45,668 nt of DNA from Gammaproteobacteria bacterium (GTDB lineage Bacteria > Pseudomonadota > Gammaproteobacteria > Pseudomonadales > Porticoccaceae): NCBI GenBank assembly GCA_016708925.1, contig JADJET010000012.1, positions 1-45,668 of the forward strand. The letters run 5' to 3'. Of the stretch, positions 38,661 through 45,668 are shown piece after piece (position 1 is the stretch's first letter; the number at the start of each line of letters is the position of its first letter). The notes beneath the pieces are model-generated. The model ran no database searches. It was not told the DNA's origin and saw only the letters and a program-made list of their open reading frames with translations. The position numbers were made by a program, and so were the translations under genes.

Positions 38661-39190
38661 CCCCTCGCATGGGCGACAGTGCGCGGAAACGGCTGTGCGT
38701 GGCTATTCAGAGCATCCCCGGGTAGTTGACCGGCGGGGTTGACGACAATGCCGGGCGTCGCGTCTACTCTCCGCGCCGCTTGCTTCTGTCCAGCACGGCA
38801 CAACTCAGCAGGAGCGATTCGCCAAACCAACTCAGGCGTTGCTGGTGAGGCGACTACCTGAGCAAGGGCCTCCGATTTTTTTGGAGTGCCGCGATGGCCA
38901 ACTTTGGGGTTCAATGGAAGGTTGTTTTAAAGGCGAAGCCTTTTGTGCGTCGTTGCAGGCGTCGCGACTTTTTGTATTCACGGTGTGGGTTTGATCGGAC
39001 AAGTGTCTGCTTTGATTCTAGTCGGCTGCGGGGCACTCATTTTTCACCACCGCAAAAACGCCCGTGGCGCCACGACAACGCGTGATAACAAGCGTGGTCG
39101 CCCTGGATCGCGGGTCAGATAACGCGCGGAGTTCATGGTGCCCCCACCGGTGCTCGCCCCGGTGGGGATGTCTCAGTCAAAGAAAATTTT
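38661..39190. other. Gap between the tandem array and the IS5-family element
   Basis: No convincing gene. One frame at 38955-39117 gives a short hydrophobic segment (LIGQVSALILVGCGALIF) followed by basic residues, possibly the end of a small membrane protein, but it has no start. A strong hairpin CCCCACCGG-8-CCGGTGGGG lies at 39142-39167, without a T tract, just before the insertion sequence. GC content drops here relative to the flanks. Confidence 0.4.
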
Positions 39191-40010
39191 AGGACCTGTT
39201 GACATTTATGTTTAACTACCGATCCAACTCGTTGACGGAGTTGGATCAATGGCACGAAGGAACTTGCGGAACGACCATTGGGAGCGGATCGAGCCCATGC
39301 TGCCAGGCAAGGCCGGCGACCTGGCAGGACGGCCAAGGACAATCGGCTGTTCGTCGACGCGGTGCTGTGGATCGCGCGCGCCGGCGCACCGTGGCGTGAT
39401 CTGCCGGAAGCGTTCGGTCCGTGGAACAGCGTGTGCAAGCGATTCTCACGGTGGTCCAACGCCGGCGTCTGGCATCGGGTCTTCGCCGAGCTGGCCCAAG
39501 ACGCCGACTTCGAGGAAGTGTTCCTCGATTCCACCATTGTCAGAGCTCACCAGCATGCCGCCGGTGCTCCAAAAAAACGGCAGCAAGGCGATCGGCCGCT
39601 CGCGTGGCGGATTGACGACCAAGATTCACGCGCTGGTCGAAGGGCTGGGCAACCTGGCGCGCTGGCAGCTCACCGCCGGGCAAGTCCATGACATCACGCA
39701 GGCGCACGACTTGATCGGAGGTGTTCCCGCGCAGACCGTCGCCGCCGACAGCTTTAACGCCGATGCGCTCATTCAGACCCCTCGTGCAAGCAGGCGCTGA
39801 AGCGGTCATCCCGCCGCGCGGAATCGCCGTCAGACACGCGATTACGATCAGCACAAATACAAGCATCGCAACCTCATCGAGCGCTTCTTCTGCCGCCTCA
39901 AAGAATTCCACCGCATCGCCACGCGCTACGACAAACTCGCCAGTCGCTTCTCCGCCTTCATCGCTCTGGTGGCTTCCTTCGTGTGGCTTACTTAAATGTC
40001 AACAGGCCCT
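39191..40010 (+). mobile_element. IS5-family insertion sequence (IS427-like), 820 bp
   Basis: Ends AGGACCTGTTGACATTTA (39191-39208) and the reverse complement of 39993-40010, AGGGCCTGTTGACATTTA, match at 17 of 18 positions. A TA next to each end fits the short target duplication of this group. One transposase gene fills the element, and its stop codon lies inside the right repeat. The right end merges with the first codons of a nucleotidyltransferase gene. Confidence 0.9.
39249..39995 (+). CDS. IS5-family (IS427 group) transposase, frameshifted
   Basis: DDE transposase; the intact protein would be about 248 residues. The N-terminal part is MARRNLRNDHWERIEPMLPG; then DNRLFVDAVLWIARAGAPWR (first-domain signature), FGPWNSVCKRFSRW, the first catalytic Asp in LDSTIVRAHQHAAG, GLTTKIHALVEGLGNLARWQ, the second Asp in T-V-A-A-D-x-x-F-D-A-D-A-L, and NLIERFFCRLKEFHRIATRYDK with the catalytic Glu. 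Shifts near 39330, 39575, 39755, 39785 and 39825 split it. It ends V-W-L-T at TAA 39993-39995, directly followed by an ATG. In this group programmed frameshifting is known, but so many shifts more likely reflect sequence error. Confidence 0.87.
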
Positions 40011-40298
40011 AACGAACAACGCCACACCATCGTCGAGGAGGCCGTTCGCGCGTTCGGGCCGCAAGCCAGTGTGCGCCTGTTCGGCTCGCGCGTGGACGAT
40101 CATATCCGTGGCGGAGATATCGATCTGCACGTCGAGACGGAAGGCAGTCCCGCCGAGCTGCTGGATCGCGAGCTCAAATTTTATGCCCGCCTGATTCGCC
40201 GGCTCGGTGACCGCCGCATCGACATCGTCGTGCATCGGCGCGGGGCCGCCGCGCGCCCCATCGACGAACAGGCCTGGCAAACGGGAGTGGTCCTGTGA
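39996..40298 (+). CDS. MNT-domain nucleotidyltransferase, module 1 (IS-derived start)
   Basis: 100-residue minimal nucleotidyltransferase, likely antitoxin of the HEPN protein downstream. The catalytic motif is G-S-R-V-D-D-H-I-R-G-G-D-I-D at about 31-44, followed by R-R-I-D-I-V-V-H. Its first five codons (M-S-T-G-P) are the right end of the IS5 element, and the ATG touches the transposase TAA. The paralogue at 41091 begins M-R-L-T-D-E-Q-R-H-A-I-V, so the native start here was probably lost and replaced by an in-frame one. It overlaps the HEPN gene by four bases (GTGA). Confidence 0.88.
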   Translation: MSTGPNEQRHTIVEEAVRAFGPQASVRLFGSRVDDHIRGGDIDLHVETEGSPAELLDRELKFYARLIRRLGDRRIDIVVHRRGAAARPIDEQAWQTGVVL

Positions 40299-40793
40299 CC
40301 GCATTGGCGCCCGAACGGGAACGGCTCGCCCGCCTGCTCCGGCTGGTCGAACGGGAAGACGTCTATCTGCGCGCGGTCCGGCATCGGCTGCTGGGCGATG
40401 ACTGTCGCGTGGATGCCGGTCGGGTCAGCGGGTTGCTCGGCGACGACACCGGCATCGACAGACTCGAATCCTTCGGCGCCAAATTTGCCCGCATGCAGGA
40501 CACGGTGATCGATAAACTGATCCCCGCGCTGTTGCTGGCGGCCGGCGAGCCCGTGATGGCCGCGATCGACAATCTGGACCGCATGGAGCGTCTGGGACTG
40601 GTGGCGGCGGCCGAGCCCTGGCTCGAAATGCGTCGCCTGCGCAACCGGCTGGTGCACGAATACATCGACCAGCCCGGCGATCCCGCGGCCGCTCTCGAAC
40701 GGGCTTGCCGGTTCACGGATCGCATGCACGCGGACTCACGCCCTGATCCGGAGCTATGCCACGACCCACCTGGGCATCGCGTGCGGCGCGTGA
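40295..40793 (+). CDS. HEPN-domain HepT-like protein, module 1
   Basis: About 166 residues, all helical in appearance. Key segments are FGAKFARMQDTVIDKLIPAL, IDNLDRMERLGLV and the RNase motif R-N-R-L-V-H-E-Y (R-x4-H-x-Y) at about 126-133. In MntA-HepT the Tyr is the AMPylation target of the partner enzyme. GTG 40295 overlaps the nucleotidyltransferase stop. A single extra base near 40737 shifts the tail; the corrected end reads A-L-I-R-S-Y-A-T-T-H-L-G-I-A and stops at 40793, like the paralogue's A-V-N-A-Y-A-S-N-R-F-G. It differs from classical DUF86 HepT in sequence. Inferred to be an RNase toxin held by its partner. Confidence 0.82.
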
Positions 40794-41090
40794 AAGCGAC
40801 TGTCGCTGCTGCGCAGACACCCATGCACCGCGGTCATGCCGGGGGAGCCGTTCCGTCATTGCGGATCTGGGCAGGCGCAGCTCCCGGTCCCCGGTCCCCG
40901 GTCAGCGGGTCCATTACCTGAAGCTGGATGGCCCCACGGCGCGCGGCCGGGCTGGCGTCCGCTGTAGCATCTTGATACGCCCTGAGCCCTTCATCGGAGC
41001 TCAGGAGAGCCCCGACGAAGGGCTCAGCATACCCACCCCGGCAAGCTGCACGGCATTTGGCTACAGGATAGACTGGCAAAACGCGAACCC
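40794..41090. other. Spacer between the two MNT/HEPN modules with a hairpin repeat
   Basis: No gene. GAGCCCTTC at about 40984 and GAAGGGCTC at about 41018 pair across a GGAGCTCAGGAGAGCCCCGA core. A related GGAGCTCAGGAGAGCCCTGA string recurs at about 41973-41992 after module 2, so each module is followed by a copy. It may act as a terminator or be a dispersed repeat. Confidence 0.5.
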
Positions 41091-41402
41091 ATGAGAACCA
41101 CCACAGACCCCATGCGCCTGACCGACGAACAACGTCATGCCATCGTCGAGGAAACCGCGCGAACCTTCGGCCCGGGGGCCTGCGTGCGCCTGTTCGGCTC
41201 GCGGGTGGACGACAATGCCTGCGGCGGGGACATCGATCTTTATGTGGAGGTCGGGCAGGCACTCCCGAATCGGGCGGCTGCTGCGAGCCGCCTGGCGGCC
41301 AGATTGCAGCTTGCCCTGGGCGAACAACGCATCGACATCATCCTTGTGGACCCTGAAACCAAGCCCCAAGCCATTCACGCCGTGGCGCGCCGCGAGGGAT
41401 AG
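41091..41402 (+). CDS. MNT-domain nucleotidyltransferase, module 2
   Basis: 103 residues, intact, paralogous to the protein at 39996: L-F-G-S-R-V-D-D-N-A-C-G-G-D-I-D is the catalytic motif, followed by LYVEVGQALPNRAAAASRLA and Q-R-I-D-I-I-L-V-D. Start is ATG 41091 or the internal ATG 41112 (M-R-L-T-D-E-Q), which is the better match to the family beginning. The HEPN partner starts four bases after the stop. Probably the antitoxin of module 2. Confidence 0.88.
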   Translation: MRTTTDPMRLTDEQRHAIVEETARTFGPGACVRLFGSRVDDNACGGDIDLYVEVGQALPNRAAAASRLAARLQLALGEQRIDIILVDPETKPQAIHAVARREG

Positions 41403-41406
41403 CGCT

Positions 41407-41928
41407 GTGACAACGACCGGGCAAAGCGACGACCGTCTGTTGTTTCTGTTGCAGACGGTGGAGAAGGAAGGCCGCCATCTGATCGGCACCACCGGGCGCC
41501 TGTTCTCCGACACCATCGACGCGATCTGGGTGCAGCGACTGGAAGACCACCCGGAATTGGCCGAACGGACCGATGCCTTCGCCACCCGGTTCGGTCGCAT
41601 GCAGGATACCCTGGGCGACAAACTCATTCCCGAACTCCGGCGGCGGCTGCTCGAAACCCCGGCGCCGCGCCCGACAACCTCAACCGCATGGAAAAGCTGG
41701 GACTGCTGGCGTCCGTGACCGACGGATGAGCACGCAACCTGCGTAACCGCCTCGTCCACGAATACATGCGGGACGAAGCGAATTTGCCGGCGCCCTGAAC
41801 CGCGCGGCTGAACTGGTGCCGCTGCTGGTGAGTACCTATAACGCCGTGAACGCCTACGCCAGCAACCGCTTTGGCGCGTCCGTACCGCACTGGCCCCGCC
41901 ACTGCCGGCCGCAAAGTGTAAGTCATGA
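41407..41928 (+). CDS. HEPN-domain HepT-like protein, module 2
   Basis: Paralogue of the module 1 HEPN protein: LLFLLQTVEKEGRHLIGTTG, then FATRFGRMQDTLGDKLIPEL, an L-N-R-M-E-K-L-G-L-L segment and L-R-N-R-L-V-H-E-Y, again R-x4-H-x-Y. The C-terminal helix is AGALNRAAELVPLLVSTYNA. Shifts near 41665, 41725, 41785 and 41890 break the frame; the corrected end is most likely TGA 41926-41928. GTG 41407 is the start, after AGCGCT without a clear ribosome site, consistent with coupling to the upstream gene. Predicted RNase toxin; activity unproven. Confidence 0.78.
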
Positions 41929-42289
41929 GTTTCACCGCGCGACCGTGGGCGGGAAAAGCCTCGGAGCACTGCGACGGAGCTCAGGAGAGCCCTGAAGAGG
42001 CGCAGCGTGCCCCGCCGCCGGCCCTCGCCCCGCATGTGCAGTCGCCACAGTTACCTTGAGCTTTGGTAGAGCCACCGGACCGGCTCCGGTATGATCCCAA
42101 CCCATCGCGCGACATTCCATCGCGCGACACCGGAAGGCGGATGGAAGCTCAGCGCTGCGAACAGCCCCGACGTTATCCCAACACTGGCGCAGGAAATCCT
42201 GCGGCGAGGGATCCGACGTTCTTCCCGTTCCGCCCGTCGATGGCGCCCCCGTTAACGGCGGGCGGTCGTCATCGCCGGCAGCGTCCGCA
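41929..42289. other. Leader region of the CDP-sugar operon
   Basis: No gene is recognisable. It holds the second GGAGCTCAGGAGAGCCC repeat (about 41973), a TATGAT-like -10 element at about 42090 without a well-spaced -35, and a tandem CCATCGCGCGACA pair at 42102 and 42117. The sequence type changes here to the heavily frameshifted GC-rich end of the window. Confidence 0.35.
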
Positions 42290-42945
42290 ATGAAAGCCGT
42301 CATCCCTTGCCGGCGGTCTCGGCACCCGACTCAGCGAAGAAACCGTCGTGCGGCCCAAAACCCATGGTCGAGATCGGCGGCAGGCCGATACTCTGGCACA
42401 TCATGAAAATCTACGCCGCCCACGGCATCAACGATTTCATCATCTGCCCGGTTACAAGGGGCTACCTGATCAAGGAATACGACACCATGACCGGTGGCCG
42501 CTTGAAGCGGATCACGGATCATGTGCGCGGCGAAGATGCTTTTTGCTTTACCTACGGCGACGGCTTGAGCAACGTCGATGTCGGTGCGGCCATTCGCTTT
42601 CATCGCGAACGCGGCACTTTGGCCACTGTGACCGCGGTGCGTCCCCCGGGGCGTTTCGGCGCGCTCGATGTCGAGAATCACCGCATCACCGGCTTTCGCG
42701 AAAAGCCCGACGGCGATGGCGGCTGGATCAATGGCGGATTTTTTGTACTGTCTCCCGGCGTCATGGACTACATCGCTGGCGACCTGATGACGTGGGAGCG
42801 CGAACCGCTCGAAGCCCTCGCCCGCGACGGGCAGTTGTCCGCCTACACGCACACCGGCTTCTGGCAGCCCATGGACACGCTGCGTGACAAAGTCCATTTG
42901 GAAGAACTCTGGCAATCCGGAGCTGCGCCCTGGAAATGCTGGTGA
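42290..42945 (+). CDS. rfbF: Glucose-1-phosphate cytidylyltransferase, with an internal gap
   Basis: Makes CDP-glucose, the first step toward CDP-linked 6-deoxysugars of O-antigen. M-K-A-V-I-x-A-G-G-L-G-T-R-L-S-E is present after correcting shifts at about 42305 and 42355, then P-M-V-E-I-G-G-R-P-I-L-W-H-I-M-K, AFCFTYGDGLSNVDVGAAIR, RPPGRFGALDVENHRITGF and HTGFWQPMDTLRDKVHLEEL. The normal enzyme has about 257 residues; this one has about 217. Missing is the stretch of some 35 residues that should follow G-Y-L-I-K-E-Y; the text jumps straight to D-T-M-T-G-G-R. The stop overlaps rfbG by 10 bases. Confidence 0.9.
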
Positions 42946-44016
42946 ATGGCATCGATCCCGCTTTCTGGCGCGGTCGGCGCGTATTCCTGACCGGCACCGG
43001 TTTCAAGGGGGCTGGCTTTCCTGTGGTTGCAGCAGCTCGGTGCCGGAGCTCACCGGCTACGCCTCCTCCGCCCACCACGCCCAGCCTGTTTGAAGTCGCC
43101 CGGGTCGGTGCCGGGATGCGCTCGCTCACCGCCGACATCCGCGATGGCGAAGCCCTGGCCAGCGCGATGCGCGATGCCAACCCCGAAATCGTCATTCGCG
43201 ATGGCCGCCCAACCGCTGGTGCGCTTCCTCGTATCGAGGCTCCGGTCGAGACCTACGCCACCAACGTCATGGGCACGGTGCACCTGCTGGAAGCGGTTCG
43301 GCAGACCGGCGGCGTGCGCGGCGTGGTCAATGTCACCACCGACAAATGCTACGAAAACCGGGAATGGATGGGAATATCGCGAAAACGAGCCCGCTGGGCG
43401 GCTAGATCCCTACAGCAACAGCAAAGGCTGCGCCGAGTTGGTCACCGCGGCCTATCGCACGCGTTTTCTGCCTTCCCGAAGCCGCCACAGGGCGTCGCCC
43501 TGGCCAGCGCGTGCGCGGCAACGTCATCGGTGGCGGCGACTGGGCCGACGACCGGCTGATTCCCGGATATCCTGCGCGCCAGCTCGCCGAGCAACCGGCC
43601 CCCATGCGCAATCCCGGCGCGGTGCGTCCCTGGCGGCACGTGCTGGAGCCGCTGTCCGGCTACCTGCTGCTGGCGGAGCGGCTTTGGTTGAAGACGGCCG
43701 CGGCAATGCGGAGGCCTGGAATTTCGGACCCGCCGAAGCCGATGCCCGCCTCGGTGGAGTGACCGTCGAAGAGCTCCACCCGCGCCTGGGGCGAAGGCGC
43801 ACGCTGGCAGTGCGATACCACCTGGCAGCCGCACGAGGCGCACTGCCCAGCTCGACTGCGCCAAGGCGCATGCCCGGCTCGGCTGGCAGGCCGCGCTGGC
43901 CGCTGGCGCGCGCGCGAATCCATCGTCGCCTGGCATCGTGCCCATGGAGCGTCGGGAAGACATGGCAGACGGTCTGCCTGCGCCAGATCGATGAATATGT
44001 CGGTGGCGGGGCATGA
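42936..44016 (+). CDS. rfbG: CDP-glucose 4,6-dehydratase
   Basis: NAD-dependent SDR enzyme that converts CDP-glucose to CDP-4-dehydro-6-deoxyglucose. The Rossmann motif is V-F-L-T-G-x-T-G-F-K-G-A-W, then QPLVRFSYREPVETYATNVM-like text across shifted frames, NVTTDKCYENREW and the catalytic D-P-Y-S-N-S-K-G. Later blocks are R-G-N-V-I-G-G-G-D-W-A-D-D-R-L-I-P-D, PGAVRPWRHVLEPLSGYLLL and AWNFGPAEADAR, all as in RfbG. About 360 residues. At least ten single-base shifts lie between 42990 and 43970. ATG 42936 is inside the rfbF tail; the TGA at 44016 overlaps the ATG of the epimerase. Confidence 0.9.
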
Positions 44017-44555
44017 ACTCACGCCCCACCCCCACTGCCAGGTGTGATGGTCGTCACCAGCCGCCCCACACCGACCGCGCCGCGGCTTTGCGCGGCTGTT
44101 CTCCGAAGGACGAGCTGGCCGGCGTGCTGGATGCGGGGGCGCATCGTGCAGATCAACCACTCCCGCACCGCCGCCGTGGGCGCCGTCCGCGGCCTGCACT
44201 TTCAGCGCGCCGCACGCGGAGATGAAGCTGGTGCGCTGCCTGAGCGGCCGGGTCTGGGACGTGGCGGTCGATCTGCGCCGATTCGCCGACCTTTCTGCAA
44301 TGGCACGCCGAGGAACTGACGCGGACAACCAGCGCATGCTGCTGATCCCGGAAGGCTGCGCGCACGGCTTTCAGGTGCTGTCGCCAACAGCGAGAGCTGC
44401 TCTATCTGCATACCGCGTGTTACGCCCGAAGCCGAAGGTGGCGTCCATCACGACGACCCGGCGCTCGGCATCCGCTGGCCACTGCCGGTCGCGGACCTTC
44501 GCCGCGTGACCGCAGCCACCCGCTGATCGACGACCATTTCGGACGGGCGCCATGA
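44013..44555 (+). CDS. dTDP-4-dehydrorhamnose 3,5-epimerase-like (RmlC/RfbC family) enzyme
   Basis: Cupin-fold epimerase of nucleotide 4-dehydro-6-deoxysugars, about 180 residues. The catalytic His region is A-V-R-G-L-H-F-Q; then M-K-L-V-R-C-L-S-G-R-V-W-D-V-A-V-D-L-R, NQRMLLIPEGCAHGFQVLSP, and a shifted Y-L-H-T-A-C-Y-A-P-E-A-E-G-G-V-H containing the second catalytic residue, ending D-D-H-F-G-R-A-P. In this operon it probably acts on the CDP-4-dehydro-6-deoxyglucose made by RfbG. Shifts near 44075, 44140, 44220, 44290, 44385 and 44505. ATG 44013 overlaps the rfbG stop. Confidence 0.85.
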
Positions 44556-45668
44556 ACTGCCGCCACTGCCGGGCCGCTGGAGCACATGTTCCTGAACTGC
44601 GCTTCGCCCGCCCTCAACGCCTACTTGACGGCGGGGCAGACCTGCACGCCCCGGAGACCTGGTACCCGCTGCGCTTCACGTCTGCGCGCACTGCTGGCTG
44701 GTGCAGACCGAGGGACTACGCCCGCGCCGATGAGCTGTTCCGGCCCGACTACGCCTATTCTCGTTGTCCACCTCCAGCGGCTGGCTGGCGCACGCCCGGC
44801 GCTACGTCGAGGCCCAGCGCGAGCGGCTCGCGCTGGGCGCGGGCAGCTTCGTCATCGAAGTCGCCGCCAACGACGGCTACCTGCTCCGGCACCTGGTGGC
44901 GCGCAGGCATCCCGTGCCTGGGCATCGAGCCCACCGCCAGTACCGCCGCCGCCGCAGCTAGGCATGCCGATGCTGCGGGAATTCTTCGGCGAGGCGTTGG
45001 CGAAAGAGCTCGCCGCCCAAGGCAGGCAGGCGGACCTGATCTTCGGCAACAACGTCTACGCCCACGTGCCGGACATCAACGACTTCAGCGCCGCAGGCCG
45101 CCTAAATCGGAGCGGCCGTCGACGTTGGAGTTCCGCACCTGATGCGGCTGATCGAGGAAACCAGTTCGACACCGCCTACCACGAGCATTTCTCCTACCTG
45201 TCGCTGCACACCGCGAGCCGCATCTTCGAGGCCGCCGGCCTGCGCGTCTTGGACGTGGAGGAACTGACCACCCACGGCGGCAGCCTGCGCATTCACGCTG
45301 CCACGCCGACGACCTGCGAGCAACCACGGGCGCCGACGAACTGCTGGCCAGCGAGCGCGCCGCCGGCCCCTGCTGGGAACTCTCGGCCTCCACCGGGGTT
45401 ACCAGGCCCGCGCCGACAAGGGTGAAGGACGACTTGCTCCATTTCCTGATCGAACAAAAAGCGCCGGCAAAAAGTCGCCGCCTACGGCGCGGCGGCCCAA
45501 GGGCAACACCTGCTCAACTATGCCGACGCTTCAAGCCGGACCTGCTCCCTTTGTCTGCGACGCCGCGCCCCGCCAAGCAGGGCAAGTTCATGCCCGGCAG
45601 CCACACATCCCCATCCTGCCGCCCGCCGCCCTGCGCGACCACAAACCCGACTTTGTCTTGATACTGCC
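44552..45668 (+). CDS. NDP-hexose C-methyltransferase (TylCIII-like), 3' end beyond the window
   Basis: SAM-dependent sugar C-methyltransferase. Order of parts: an N-terminal zinc-binding unit (C-R-H-C near the start and C-A-H-C-W about 45 residues later), ARADELFRPDYAYFSS-like text, the SAM-binding V-I-E-V-A-A-N-D-G-Y-L-L, G-I-E-P-T-A-S-T-A, DLIFGNNVYAHVPDINDFSA, NQFDTAYHEHFSYLSLHTAS, VLDVEELTTHGGSLRIHA, and a C-terminal domain with K-V-A-A-Y-G-A-A-A-Q-G-N-T-L-L-N-Y-A. This three-part layout is that of C-3 methyltransferases for branched deoxysugars. At least ten shifts interrupt it. ATG 44552 overlaps the epimerase stop. Confidence 0.88.

Noticed and set aside
38894..39085. 63-residue frame before the IS5-family element
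   Set aside because: Cys/Arg/Phe-rich text with no ribosome site and no recognisable motif; a hydrophobic stretch exists only in another frame and has no start.
42102..42129. Tandem CCATCGCGCGACA pair as an operator or iteron
   Set aside because: Only two short copies next to a poor promoter match; too little to assign a function.

Overview
The window looks like chromosomal DNA of a GC-rich gammaproteobacterium, probably from a metagenome or a lightly polished assembly. Pointers to the group are the gene order rnt-pyrC next to a GrxD-type glutaredoxin (the neighbourhood known from Pseudomonas), a DUF1302-DUF1329-YCF48-RND operon, and several acyl-CoA enzymes. I cannot name the genus. Many clearly recognisable proteins are split between reading frames by single-base shifts. 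The damage is heaviest at both ends (about 1-8 kb and 42-45.7 kb) and nearly absent at 10.6-14.3 kb and 30.0-32.0 kb, so most of it is probably sequencing error, not gene decay. A 98-base G/A/G homopolymer block at 6406-6503 is almost certainly an artefact. Coordinates of broken genes span the whole gene across the shifts.

Layout. 1-2.1 kb: EmrAB-type efflux genes with a divergent TetR regulator. 2.3-3.4 kb: an amidohydrolase. 4.3-6.4 kb: grxD, convergent with pyrC-rnt. 6.9-14.3 kb: a four-gene envelope system (DUF1302 outer-membrane protein, DUF1329 protein, YCF48 propeller, RND/MMPL transporter) closed by a terminator. 14.4-19.5 kb: an alpha-methylacyl-CoA racemase, the ABC-F protein Uup, a small monooxygenase and an MFS permease. 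19.6-23.6 kb: a ParE-type toxin-antitoxin pair, then an operon of ArsR-rhodanese, DsrE-like, persulfide-dioxygenase-like and MFS genes that looks like reactive-sulfur handling. 23.7 kb: CorA. 25.3-27.2 kb: a glutathione S-transferase gene split by an ISL3-family element with a visible target duplication. 27.4-28.5 kb: a cold-shock/DUF1294 gene abutting a truncated hepT and its mntA-like partner. 28.5-33.6 kb: acyl-CoA dehydrogenase and a two-subunit biotin-dependent acyl-CoA carboxylase. 34.3-37.5 kb: a DUF465 protein and an arsenic cluster (arsJ, its GAPDH partner, arsR) with a clear operator.

From 37.7 to 42 kb the DNA becomes an accessory island: an orphan HEPN gene with a changed active-site residue, a five-unit palindromic tandem array, an IS5-family element, and two tandem nucleotidyltransferase/HEPN modules. 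The first module now begins with a start codon supplied by the insertion sequence. From 42.3 kb to the window end lies an overlapping operon for a CDP-linked, C-methylated 6-deoxysugar of surface polysaccharide (rfbF, rfbG, a 3,5-epimerase and a C-methyltransferase).

Dispersed short repeats fill many gaps: a family with GGCTGTGTGAAAA ends, a family with CTTGTTGAAAA ends, and REP-like hairpins. The best candidate for something under-described is the cluster of MNT/HEPN modules. The four-gene envelope system comes second.
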